The notes beneath the pieces are model-generated. The model was not told the origin of the DNA and made no database searches. It saw only the letters and a program-made list of their open reading frames with translations. Below are positions 42,261-51,124 of a stretch of 64,000 nt of DNA, piece after piece. The position numbers and the translations under genes were made by a program. Source of the stretch: Sphingomonas sp. EC-HK361 (lineage in GTDB: Bacteria > Pseudomonadota > Alphaproteobacteria > Sphingomonadales > Sphingomonadaceae); assembly GCF_902498785.1 (NCBI RefSeq), contig NZ_LR701493.1, forward strand, positions 729,459 to 793,458, given 5' to 3'. How positions within the stretch are numbered: position 1 is the first letter of the stretch; each line of letters begins with the position of its first letter.

Positions 42261-43562
42261 TCAGAGCCCCGATATCGTCACGCCGAGCGACACGCGGGTC
42301 TTTTCGAACTCGCGACCCGCCAGCAGCCCGGCGCTGTCCTGCGTCCGCCGCAGCACATCGGCGCGCAGCGCGACGCGCGGGCTGAGGCGGTAGACGCCGA
42401 AGGCGCGGTAGTTCCAGCGATCGTCGTCGCGGTCGATGTTGTTGTAGTTGCGCCGCTCCTTCTCGACACTGGCGCTGAGGATAAGGTTGCGCAGCAATTC
42501 GTAATCGGCGCGCACCGACGCGGTCGTCGCAAGATAGCCTGCGGCGTCGAGGATGCCCGTTTCGTTGACGCTGCGATCGACATTGGCGGTGAGCGTGACG
42601 AGAGGCGTCAGGAAATATTCCAGCTCGCCGCGCACCAGCAGGCCCGAAATGTCCTGGAAGAACGGATCGCGGTAATGCTGCGCCAGATAGCCGGCGCGCA
42701 GCGATCCGCGCATCTTCGCGCCGAGCTCGAAGCTGGAGCCGGCGGCGATCTCGTAACCGCGCGAGTCGCGTGCGGGCACGGGGCCGACCCGCGTGCGATA
42801 GTCCCGGATGTTGTAGGACACTGCGCCGAAGAGCGAGAGGCTCGGGCTGAACGCGTATTCGCCAGTGCCGGTGCCGGTGTAGGTCGTGCGGTCTCGGAAA
42901 TCCTGATCGACCACGCCGCCCAGCGGATCGGTGCCGTCGCGGTAATCGCGCTTTTCCGCGCTGATTTGCGCCCGCAGGCGGACACGGTTGAAGACCTGGC
43001 TCAGCGTCCCCGATCCTTCGGTGATCGTGAAGCGGATCGGCCGGGTCGCGAGCACCGGCGAATCGGGATCGGTGCGCTCCTGAGCGAAACGGCCGTGGAG
43101 CGCGGACAGGTCGAATGTCGTCGCGTTGCTGATGACGTAATGCGCAGAGCCATCGACGCGGTAGTTGGTCTGGTTCTCGCTGGTGCGATTGGCGTAGCGG
43201 GTGAGATCGAACTGGCCGCTCAGCGTCCATTTCAGGTTGGGTGACGGCCGCACGATCTTCAACCGCGGGACGACATGGAGATAGGCGTCGTCGATGCGCG
43301 GCGCGCCGACCGCGAAGAGATTGTCGTCATAGCCGGTGCCGATCGCCATCGACGGGGTGAGCTCGAGGATGCCGAGGTGCATCGGCACCGGCTCATATTC
43401 GGGATGCTCGCGCTCCATCACGCTGATGTTGCGATCGCGGCCGAAGGCGCTCGCCGAACTCGCGCGGCCGGCAAGGTCGGTAGCGTCGGAGGTTTGCGCG
43501 TGCGCGACGCCCGCGCATAGCGCGTTCGCCATGCCGGCAAAGACAATCAGTTTCGGCCTCAT
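42261..43562 (-). CDS. Outer-membrane beta-barrel protein of the exopolysaccharide locus
   Basis: 433 residues. A signal peptide (about 1-22, ending VAHAQ) is followed by many amphipathic beta-strands and a C terminus ending in SLGVTISGL. Such barrels accompany short Wza-like proteins in some export systems and could form the outer-membrane pore. The start overlaps the stop of the next gene upstream (ATGA). It is the last gene of a four-gene minus-strand unit. Confidence 0.8.
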   Translation of the reverse strand: MRPKLIVFAGMANALCAGVAHAQTSDATDLAGRASSASAFGRDRNISVMEREHPEYEPVPMHLGILELTPSMAIGTGYDDNLFAVGAPRIDDAYLHVVPRLKIVRPSPNLKWTLSGQFDLTRYANRTSENQTNYRVDGSAHYVISNATTFDLSALHGRFAQERTDPDSPVLATRPIRFTITEGSGTLSQVFNRVRLRAQISAEKRDYRDGTDPLGGVVDQDFRDRTTYTGTGTGEYAFSPSLSLFGAVSYNIRDYRTRVGPVPARDSRGYEIAAGSSFELGAKMRGSLRAGYLAQHYRDPFFQDISGLLVRGELEYFLTPLVTLTANVDRSVNETGILDAAGYLATTASVRADYELLRNLILSASVEKERRNYNNIDRDDDRWNYRAFGVYRLSPRVALRADVLRRTQDSAGLLAGREFEKTRVSLGVTISGL

Positions 43563-44482
43563 CGGCGCCCTAACGTTACAAGCAGAGGAAGATGGTCGGA
43601 GCCCGCCGCGGCCAGCCGCGTCACGCCGATCACGCCCCAGGCTGGACCGGCATAGAGCTGGTCGATCGGCAGGAACGCGAAGCCGCTCGGCCAGCTCCAC
43701 GCCGCGCACGTCATCCGAACGAGCGGCGCTAAGGCGGTGTCCTGGTGGCGCATCGCGGCGCTCCACGGCGTCAGGTTCATGTCGCCGCCGAGGATGAGCG
43801 CATTGCGATCGATACGGCCGAGCGCGCGCGCCATCGCTGCACGGGCGGATGCTGCCCGTGCGGCGGGAAGCGGCCAGGGATAGTGGAGCGTCGCAACGGT
43901 GACCGGCGCGCCGCCGGGCACCGCGATCGTCGCCCACAGGATCGGCGGACCGAAGGCGAGTCCGTGCGCGTCCTTCAGGAAATAGCCAGAGGCGCGGATC
44001 GGCCAGCGCGACAGGATCGCGAGGCCGCAGCGGTTGTTCGGGCACCGCGTGGCGTAAGGGAGGGTTCCGGCAGCCGCAGCGAGCAGCAGGGGGCGGCTGC
44101 GCGACGTTTCCTGCAGCAGCGCGATGTCCGGCGCCGCCGCCGCGATCGCCGCGCCGGTCGCTCCCGGGGTGGCATTATCGACCCAGACATTATGCGTAAG
44201 GACTCGAAGCGGCCGTGCGGTCGTGGTCGCTGCGGGGATGGCGCGCATCGCTTCGTGCGTGGTGGCGAAAGCCACCGGCGCGGCGGCGACCGCAGCGAGC
44301 GGAAGCAGCCAGCGAGAGGAGCGCCCGGCGAGGATCACGCCGACCAGCAGCGCTGCGCCGATGAGCGGAAGGAAGGACGCGAGCACATCGAGCGTCGGCA
44401 CCCAGATGCCGAGCAGCGCCAGCCATGCGAACAACGCGGCGGCAACGACGAGCGTCCGCCCAAGCATCGGCAACGCTCTCAT
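43559..44482 (-). CDS. Endonuclease/exonuclease/phosphatase family protein
   Basis: 307 residues. Two or three N-terminal membrane segments (about 9-75) lead into a metal-dependent phosphohydrolase domain: LRVLTHNVWVDNA, ALLQETSRS, GDMNLTPWS and GSDHLPLLVTL are the ordered EEP motifs with catalytic Asn, Glu, Asp and His. The family includes DNases and phosphodiesterases acting on lipids or sugar phosphates. The membrane anchor and locus suggest an envelope substrate. ATGA overlaps link it to both neighbours. Confidence 0.85.
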   Translation of the reverse strand: MRALPMLGRTLVVAAALFAWLALLGIWVPTLDVLASFLPLIGAALLVGVILAGRSSRWLLPLAAVAAAPVAFATTHEAMRAIPAATTTARPLRVLTHNVWVDNATPGATGAAIAAAAPDIALLQETSRSRPLLLAAAAGTLPYATRCPNNRCGLAILSRWPIRASGYFLKDAHGLAFGPPILWATIAVPGGAPVTVATLHYPWPLPAARAASARAAMARALGRIDRNALILGGDMNLTPWSAAMRHQDTALAPLVRMTCAAWSWPSGFAFLPIDQLYAGPAWGVIGVTRLAAAGSDHLPLLVTLGRR

Positions 44483-45447
44483 CGGCGTGCGGCCAGCATC
44501 TGGCGCAATCGGTGTCCGCGCCGGCGCAGGCCTGCCGGCACGATCTGCGCGGCGAGAACGAGCGCGGCGATGCCCAACCCTTCAGGCAGATACACATCGC
44601 GCGCCCGGATCGCTGTGCGGCCGGGATATTTCATCGCGTAGCGCGCGTAATGCGCGATCTCCTGGTTCGCGAGCCGGCGGAGCAGCGCGGCCTCGTGCGG
44701 GGCGGAATCGGCGATCAGCATGCGCGCGGTGTGGACCAGCAGCGGCAGGTCGAGCGTCGTCGTCGATTTGCTGACCTTGTTGTCCGAATCGCGGTGGAAG
44801 TCGGCGGTGGTGTCGGGAAGGTAGCGCAGCCGGCCAACACGCAGGACGCGCAGCCACAAATCCTTGTCGCCGCCGCGCACTGCCTTGCCATGAGGAAAGC
44901 CGCCGGCCGCGAGGATGGCAGACCGCCGGATCGCGATCGCGCCCGTCCACATCGGGCATTCGCGCACTGCCAGCCAGTTTTCGAGGAAGCCGGCGAAATC
45001 GAGCGTCACTGCGTCGGTCAAAGCCGGTGCGATGCGCTGCGGCTGACGGCGATCGGCGAAGACATGATCGAACCGTGTCGCGGCGGCATCGACATCCGGC
45101 GCGTCGGCGATGCCGCGGGCGAGCACCGCGAGATGATCGGGGTGCCACAGATCGTCTGCATCGAGAAAGGCGATCCAGTCGCCGGTCGCGGCTTCGATGC
45201 CGAGATTGCGCCCGGCATAACCGCCCGGTCCCGGCGTCGCGAGATCGAGCAGGCGGATCGTCGGGTCGTTGATCGCCGCAGCAATCGCTCGCCCTTCGTC
45301 GCTAGAGGCGTTATCGACGACGATGATCTCGTGCGCCGGCAGGGTCTGGCGCTGGACGCTTGCGATCGCATCCCGGACATGCGCGGCCTTGTTGTAGAGC
45401 GGCATGACGACGGAAAAGCGCGGCGGCGCTATTGGCGGCGGCGCCAT
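44479..45447 (-). CDS. Glycosyltransferase family 2
   Basis: 322 residues, GT-A fold. FSVVMPLYNKAAHVRDAIAS, VVDNASSDEG and the DADD metal-binding motif (IAFLDADDLWHPDH) define family 2; GGDKDLWLRVLRVG contains the acceptor-side Asp region. It is probably an inverting transferase of the exopolysaccharide repeat. It starts one base inside the stop of the preceding GT2 gene (TGATG). Confidence 0.9.
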   Translation of the reverse strand: MAPPPIAPPRFSVVMPLYNKAAHVRDAIASVQRQTLPAHEIIVVDNASSDEGRAIAAAINDPTIRLLDLATPGPGGYAGRNLGIEAATGDWIAFLDADDLWHPDHLAVLARGIADAPDVDAAATRFDHVFADRRQPQRIAPALTDAVTLDFAGFLENWLAVRECPMWTGAIAIRRSAILAAGGFPHGKAVRGGDKDLWLRVLRVGRLRYLPDTTADFHRDSDNKVSKSTTTLDLPLLVHTARMLIADSAPHEAALLRRLANQEIAHYARYAMKYPGRTAIRARDVYLPEGLGIAALVLAAQIVPAGLRRRGHRLRQMLAARR

Positions 45448-46337
45448 CAGTCGCGCGCCGCCTTGTGGCCACGCGCGAGCCGCACGAACTCACCCGTCGC
45501 GACGCTGGCGAGCGACAGCGTCAGCCGCATCATCGCGAGCCGCTGGCCAAAGGAAAAGCCGGGCGAGACGGCGGCGCGGCGCAGGCGACGCAGCGTGTCC
45601 ACCGCGGTCACGCCGAGAACACGCGCGAGGCGCGGTGCGTCGCGGGTGCGGTCCCAGCGCCCGCCGCTCAGCCGGCGGCGCTTGCGGACGAGCTCGGCGC
45701 GGTCGGCGCGCACCGGGTGGCGCACGACCATCTGCGGCACATAGATGAGCGGGTGCCCCGCGTCGCGGATGCGGAGCGCCATCTGGCGGTCGCCGCCCGA
45801 TTTCAGCGCCGCGTCGAATCCGCCCAGCGCGCGCAGCACTTCGGCGCGGCTGATCCAGTTCGCTGTCGCGCAATTGCCGCGCGCGGCATGGACCTGCGGG
45901 AAGCTGAACAGGCGTTCGTAATCGGCATAGACGCGCGCGCCGGGAGCACCTTCCTCGAACAGGTCGATCTGTCCGGCAAGGACCCCGAAGTCGGGGTTCG
46001 CCGCTGCCGCAGCGAGCCCGGCCTCGAGCCAGTCGGGCGCGGGTACGCAATCGGCATCGGTAAAGGCGATCAGCGTCGCGCCCGCGGCCGCGATGGCGGT
46101 GTTGCGCGCAGCATAGGAGCCGGGGGTTAGTTCGGCGAGCAGGGTGATGTCCGGATATTCGCGCACGATGTCGGCGGTGCGATCGCTCGAACCGTTGTCC
46201 ACCACGATGATGTCGTAGCGCGCGCGATCGATCGTCTGACGCGACAGCGCGTCGAGGCAGCGACGGATCACTGCCTCGCCGTTCCAGACGGGCACAACGA
46301 CGCTCATCAATGGGACGCTCACCACTGCGCGCGTCAC
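45447..46337 (-). CDS. Glycosyltransferase family 2
   Basis: 296 residues, GT-A fold. SVVVPVWNGEAVIRRCLDAL, IVVDNGSSDRT and FTDADCVPAP (DxD) are the family 2 motifs; the C terminus is basic and may associate with the membrane. It is the first gene of the minus-strand unit GT2-GT2-EEP-barrel. Divergent from the GT25 gene across 213 bases in which I see no other gene. Confidence 0.9.
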   Translation of the reverse strand: MTRAVVSVPLMSVVVPVWNGEAVIRRCLDALSRQTIDRARYDIIVVDNGSSDRTADIVREYPDITLLAELTPGSYAARNTAIAAAGATLIAFTDADCVPAPDWLEAGLAAAAANPDFGVLAGQIDLFEEGAPGARVYADYERLFSFPQVHAARGNCATANWISRAEVLRALGGFDAALKSGGDRQMALRIRDAGHPLIYVPQMVVRHPVRADRAELVRKRRRLSGGRWDRTRDAPRLARVLGVTAVDTLRRLRRAAVSPGFSFGQRLAMMRLTLSLASVATGEFVRLARGHKAARD

Positions 46338-46550
46338 GACTCGTCACCTCGTCCGACGTCCTGCATCCGCATCGTCCTTCCGCGCGACGAACCGAGCGTC
46401 AAGAAATTGCTGCGTCTGCGAAGGTGAAGCGCCCCGTCATGCCGATGACCCGATATTCGAATTCTGCGTGCACCTTGGCCGTCGCGCGTATCGCTCGTTA
46501 CGTCGCACCGGCGCCTTGCGCTGCACCGCGGAATAATCTCTCCACGGTTC

Positions 46551-47324
46551 GTGGTTTCGATCCAGACTGATCCGGCGGCCGCGGAGGGATTCGCGACCGA
46601 AATCCTCGTGGTGTCGCTGGCGGACGCTGCGGATCGCCGCGCGGCCTTCGCGGATCGCGCGCGCGGCGCCAATGCTGCGTGGCGGTTCGTCGATGCCGCG
46701 ACCGGGTTGATCCCTGCGCTGACGCTCGACGAAGCGGCGGTGCGCCGCAACAAGGGCCGCGCGCTGACCAAAGGCGAGATCGGCTGCTACGCCAGCCATT
46801 TCGCGATCTGGGACGACATGGTGGCGCGCGGGATCGCGCAGGTGATCGTGCTGGAAGACGATACGATCGTGGACTGGGCATATCTGGAGCGGCTGGGGGC
46901 GATCGATCTTGCAGCGCGCGGGTTCGATTATCTTCGGCTGTATGCGAAGCGCCCCACCTCCTACCGCGTGGTCGCGAAGGATTTCCTCCAGCATTCGCGC
47001 ACCGTCGTCGAGCTGATCGGGCTCGCCTACGGCACGCAAGGCTATGCGATCACCCTGAAGGGCGCTCGCGCGCTCGCAGGCGAATGCCGCGTGATCCGGC
47101 GGCCGATCGACGATGCAATGGACCGGTCCTGGGCGCACGGTGTGCGTAATCTCGCGCTGGTGCCGGCGCCGATCCTGGAAGCGACGGTGCCGTCCGCCAT
47201 CGGAGCGGCGCGTTTCACCGGGAAGGACGATCCGGCATTTCACACCGTTCGCCAGCGGGCGTGGCGGCGGCTGGAACGCATGCGGATGCGGCTGCTGAAG
47301 GTGAGGCGAATCCTTGGCCGCTGA
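46551..47324 (+). CDS. Glycosyltransferase family 25
   Basis: 257 residues. ILVVSLADAADRRAAF, KGEIGCYASHFAIWDDMV and VLEDDTIV (DD metal site) are the order typical of family 25, the LOS/LPS sugar transferases. It starts at a GTG (46551) without an evident ribosome site; no better start is in frame. It leads a unit with the flippase and pyruvyl transferase genes, overlapping the next gene by 11 bases. Confidence 0.85.
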   Translation: MVSIQTDPAAAEGFATEILVVSLADAADRRAAFADRARGANAAWRFVDAATGLIPALTLDEAAVRRNKGRALTKGEIGCYASHFAIWDDMVARGIAQVIVLEDDTIVDWAYLERLGAIDLAARGFDYLRLYAKRPTSYRVVAKDFLQHSRTVVELIGLAYGTQGYAITLKGARALAGECRVIRRPIDDAMDRSWAHGVRNLALVPAPILEATVPSAIGAARFTGKDDPAFHTVRQRAWRRLERMRMRLLKVRRILGR

Positions 47325-48795
47325 CCCAGCCCGTTTCGACACCGACCTGCGTCGGCGGAGCAAGAGCTCGATCGGCTGGACGCTGGTGCGGTTCCTGTCC
47401 GATCAGGTTTTTTCCTTCATCGTTTTCGTGCTTCTCGCGCGGCTGCTGTCGCGTGCCGAAGTCGGTGCGTTCGCGGTCATTGCGGTCACGTCGGAGGCGT
47501 TCCGGATCGTCTCGACCGCGGGACTGCTTCAGACGATCGCGCGACGGCGCGAACTGACGCCGGCGTTCCTCGATACCATCCACCGGTCGCAACAGGCGTT
47601 TTCGCTTGTGTCGTGCGGGATCATCATCCTGCTGGCCAGGCCGATCGCGGCGCTGATGGGTGCGCCGAACATCGCGCTGCCGCTGGCAGTGCAAAGCCTG
47701 GTGCTGCCGCTCGCCTCGCTAGGCGTCACGCATATGGCGCTGCGCCTGCGCGAGTTCGGGCATCGCACGACCGCGCTGCGATCGGTGGTCAGCGGGCTGC
47801 TCGGCGGGGGAGCGGCGGTAGCGGCGGCGTTCTTCGGGCTCGGGCTGTGGGCGCTGGTGATCCAGCGGCTGGTGTCCGAGGCCGTGGGCGTCGTGCTGTC
47901 GCGCAATTCCTATGACTGGACGCCGGGGTGGCAGTTCGAATGGCCGATCCTGCGCGGCAATCTGATGCTGAATGCGAGTCTGATCTACGTCCAGCTCGTG
48001 TTCCTGGCGACGGTGCGCGTGCAGGAAATGGCGATCGGCGCGGGTATCGGGCTCGCTGCGGTCGGCGTCTATCGCACCGCGTGGCGGACGGTGGAGCTGA
48101 TCGCGCGCGGCGCCATCCAGCCGTTCACGACGGTCGCGACGCAGACGCTTGCGCGGGTGAAGGACGATACCGCGCAGCTGGCGCGCGCCTATCGCTGGAT
48201 GATCGGGCGGGCGGCGGCGATATCCTTCCCGGCGCTGGTCGGATTCGGTGCGCTGGCGCCGATCGCGGTGCCGTTCGTGTTCGGGGCGAAGTGGAACGAG
48301 GCCGGCGAGCTGGCGCAGATCTTTGCGTTCATGGCGCTGCCGTTCACGCTCAACTTCTTCGCGTCGCCATCGCTGTCGGCGCTCGGCGCGGGACGGAGCC
48401 TCATCGCGCTGTCGACGACGCAGCTCGTGCTCAGCGTCGTGCTGACGCTGCTTTCGCTGCCGTTCGGTCTGTTCGCGGTCGCGATCTCCTATGTGGCGCG
48501 GGCATATCTGACGGTGCCGCTGCAAATCTGGCTGTTGCGGCGCGCGTCGGGGATCGGGCCGGCGACGACCTTTGCCGCGGTCGGCGCGCCGCTCGGCGCA
48601 TCGACGGTGATGGGCGTGGCGCTGTTCGCCGGTCTGCGCGGGCTGGAGATGATGGGAGCGAGCCCGCTCATGACGCTAGCCGCGCTCGTTCCCCTGGGTG
48701 TCGCGATCTACGCCGCCGTGCTGCTCGCCATTGGCCCCGAATGGCGCACGATGATCCTCGGCCTCGCCCATCGTCTGAGAAAGGCCCGTATTTGA
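47314..48795 (+). CDS. Wzx-type polysaccharide flippase (oligosaccharide flippase family)
   Basis: 493 residues with 12-14 membrane segments; SSIGWTLVRFLSDQVFSFIVFVLLARLLSRAEVGAF is typical of the RfbX/Wzx family. It moves lipid-linked repeat units across the inner membrane. It starts at a TTG (47314) overlapping the GT25 gene. The stop overlaps the TTG start of the pyruvyl transferase gene (TTGA). Confidence 0.9.
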   Translation: MAADPARFDTDLRRRSKSSIGWTLVRFLSDQVFSFIVFVLLARLLSRAEVGAFAVIAVTSEAFRIVSTAGLLQTIARRRELTPAFLDTIHRSQQAFSLVSCGIIILLARPIAALMGAPNIALPLAVQSLVLPLASLGVTHMALRLREFGHRTTALRSVVSGLLGGGAAVAAAFFGLGLWALVIQRLVSEAVGVVLSRNSYDWTPGWQFEWPILRGNLMLNASLIYVQLVFLATVRVQEMAIGAGIGLAAVGVYRTAWRTVELIARGAIQPFTTVATQTLARVKDDTAQLARAYRWMIGRAAAISFPALVGFGALAPIAVPFVFGAKWNEAGELAQIFAFMALPFTLNFFASPSLSALGAGRSLIALSTTQLVLSVVLTLLSLPFGLFAVAISYVARAYLTVPLQIWLLRRASGIGPATTFAAVGAPLGASTVMGVALFAGLRGLEMMGASPLMTLAALVPLGVAIYAAVLLAIGPEWRTMILGLAHRLRKARI

Positions 48796-49793
48796 CGCCC
48801 CCATCTACACCCGCACATGCCACTGCAGATCAGGTCGTTTCCGGCCTGGCCGATCGGTTCGCGGCGACGCTCGATCGCATCCTGCCGCCGGGCAAGCTCG
48901 CGCTCGTCGATTTCCCCGACCACAGCAATGTCGGCGATTCGGCGATCTGGCTCGGCGAGATGGCGTATCTGCGCAGCGCCGGGCGCTTGCCGTCCTACGT
49001 CTCTTCACTCGGCGATCAGGACGATGCCGTGATGGCGGAGGCGATCGGCGACGGCACGATCCTGATCCATGGCGGCGGCAATTTCGGGACCCTGTGGCCA
49101 AAGCACGAGGCATTCCGTCTGCGCATGCTGCGCGAGCATCCCGGCCGCGCGATCGTCCAGATGCCGCAGTCGATCCATTACGACGCGCCCGAACGCGCCG
49201 ACGAGATGGCGGCGGCGATCCGCCAGCATGGCCGCTTCACGCTGCTGGTGCGCGACGCGAAGTCGCTGGCGTTCGCGCGCGAACGGTTCGAGTGTGCGGT
49301 CGAGCTTTGCCCCGATGCCGCGCTGATGCTGGGACGGTTGCCGCGGCCAGCGGCGGCGGCGGCGCCGGTGTTTGCGCTGCTGCGCACCGATCATGAGCGG
49401 GCGGCGGGCGGCGACGCCGCGCTGCCCGCGGGCGTCATTGCCGACGACTGGCTGGACGAGGACGAAGGCGAGCGGCGGCGGATCCGGCTTTCGCTCAAGC
49501 TGCGCCGGTTGCTCGTGCGCGACGCGCAGGCGCGGCGGCTGATGCGCCAGCGGACGCTCGCCGAATGGCGGTTGGAGCGCGGGCTCGCGATGCTGGCGCA
49601 GGGCGATCGGGTCGTGACCGACCGGCTCCACGCGCACATCCTGTCGCTGCTGCTCGACATCCCCCACGTCCTGCTCGACAACAGCTACGGCAAGGTCGCG
49701 GGCTTCGCCGATCAATGGACGGCGGGCTATGCCGGGCTTTCGCGCGCGACGTCACGCGCGGAGGCGATCGCAAAGGCCCTGCGCGCGGGGTAG
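48792..49793 (+). CDS. Polysaccharide pyruvyl transferase family protein
   Basis: 333 residues. DFPDHSNVGDSAIWLGEMAYL, ILIHGGGNFGTLWPKHE and the C-terminal VVTDRLHAHILSLLLDIPHVLLDNSYGK match the ExoV/CsaB-type family, which adds ketal pyruvate to sugars. The polymer is therefore probably pyruvylated and acidic. The TTG start at 48792 overlaps the flippase stop. Its last 67 bases overlap the end of the O-antigen-ligase-like gene on the other strand. Confidence 0.88.
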   Translation: MTPPSTPAHATADQVVSGLADRFAATLDRILPPGKLALVDFPDHSNVGDSAIWLGEMAYLRSAGRLPSYVSSLGDQDDAVMAEAIGDGTILIHGGGNFGTLWPKHEAFRLRMLREHPGRAIVQMPQSIHYDAPERADEMAAAIRQHGRFTLLVRDAKSLAFARERFECAVELCPDAALMLGRLPRPAAAAAPVFALLRTDHERAAGGDAALPAGVIADDWLDEDEGERRRIRLSLKLRRLLVRDAQARRLMRQRTLAEWRLERGLAMLAQGDRVVTDRLHAHILSLLLDIPHVLLDNSYGKVAGFADQWTAGYAGLSRATSRAEAIAKALRAG

Positions 49794-51112
49794 TCATCCG
49801 GTCGCGGTCGCCGCTCCGACTGGCTCTTCCGATAGATCGTGTAGCCGCAGAGGAAGCCGTAGAGGCCGAGCCCCTCGACCTGCCAGAACGGCATCGTCGC
49901 CATGTTGAGCAGCAGGAACGAGGCGTGGGCGGAGATCAGCATCAGCCGCTCGCCCTTCGCGGTGATCGCCGCCCATAGCATCGTCCCCCACAACAGCAGC
50001 ATGCCGAGCACGCCGAGGAGGCCGAGTTCGTAGACGGTGCTGACGAGCGTGTTGTGGGGATAGACCTTGAACAGCCCGGCCCAGCTTTCCGGTCCGAAGC
50101 CGAAAACGTGCTGGACTGGGCCGCCCTCCTTCCAGGCGTAGAGGTAGCTCGACCAGATATAGGCGCGGGCGGACATGACCTGCTTGTCGGCCCAGGTGAA
50201 GTCGGACGGCGGCTTGATGAGTGCGCCCGGATGCGCGGCGAAGGTCGCGATGTCGGCGAACTTGCTGCCGTAGAAAACCACTGCCACGCCGACGAGGATG
50301 ACGGCGAGCGCCGCGCCGACCCCGGCCATGAACGGGCGCTGGTCGCGCCGGACGCTGGTGGTGATCCCGACCCACAGCGTCGCGAGCGCCAGCGGCCCCA
50401 TCGCGAAGATCGCGGTGCGGTAGCCGGCAAGCTGGATGCCGACGAGCATCGCCAGCAGGAAGACCAGCCGGGGCAGCGGGTGCGCCGCGCGCGCGAAGCA
50501 GCCGACGACGAACCCCGCCACGAGCGCGACCGAGAAGGCGGCTTCGTGGTTGTAGCCGCCGATCCAGACGAGCCCGTCCTCAAGCTCCGACCCCTTGGGC
50601 AAGTGAAGGATGACCGACAGCCACTGGAAGACCGCGAGCGGCAGGAAGGCGACCATCAGCCAGCCGACGAAGCGCCCTTCGGGATCGCGGCGGTGCGCCT
50701 GATACACGGCGATCGCGATGACGACGTAGTAGAGATATTTGACGATCGCGTTCACCGCCCCGGTCGGATCGTCGTTGAGGACGGCGCTCGCCAGCAGCAT
50801 CGCCATCAGGAGGTAGACCGGCAGCAGCCAGCGGACCGCGAGGTTGGCGAAGCGGACGATGAACAGCAGCCCGATCGCGGTGGTCGCGATCGAAAGCACC
50901 GCATTGCCGGAAAGCCCCGCGACGAGCGGGCGGAACATCCACAGATGATACGCACCCGCGATGTAGCGCAGCCACAGCGCGACGAGGACGAAGCGCGCCG
51001 CGGTGCTCGTCGAGCGGGCAAACGCAAGCGCGAGCGGCACGAGCAGCAGGAGCGTGACGGGGACGAGAATCTCGAGCCCGAAGGACGGGCCGAAACTGGT
51101 GCTTTCGTTCAC
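49727..51112 (-). CDS. O-antigen ligase / polymerase family membrane protein (Wzy-like)
   Basis: 461 residues with about ten to twelve membrane segments and a large periplasmic loop (about 285-345, containing MSARAYIWSSYLYAWKEGGP and PHNTLVSTVYELG). The PHN motif after the loop is typical of WaaL/Wzy proteins. As no other polymerase candidate is present, it probably polymerises the repeat units. The start lies 12 bases after the stop of the autokinase gene. Confidence 0.86.
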   Translation of the reverse strand: MNESTSFGPSFGLEILVPVTLLLLVPLALAFARSTSTAARFVLVALWLRYIAGAYHLWMFRPLVAGLSGNAVLSIATTAIGLLFIVRFANLAVRWLLPVYLLMAMLLASAVLNDDPTGAVNAIVKYLYYVVIAIAVYQAHRRDPEGRFVGWLMVAFLPLAVFQWLSVILHLPKGSELEDGLVWIGGYNHEAAFSVALVAGFVVGCFARAAHPLPRLVFLLAMLVGIQLAGYRTAIFAMGPLALATLWVGITTSVRRDQRPFMAGVGAALAVILVGVAVVFYGSKFADIATFAAHPGALIKPPSDFTWADKQVMSARAYIWSSYLYAWKEGGPVQHVFGFGPESWAGLFKVYPHNTLVSTVYELGLLGVLGMLLLWGTMLWAAITAKGERLMLISAHASFLLLNMATMPFWQVEGLGLYGFLCGYTIYRKSQSERRPRPDDYPARRAFAIASARDVARESPA

Positions 51113-51124
51113 GCGCGCTCTCGA

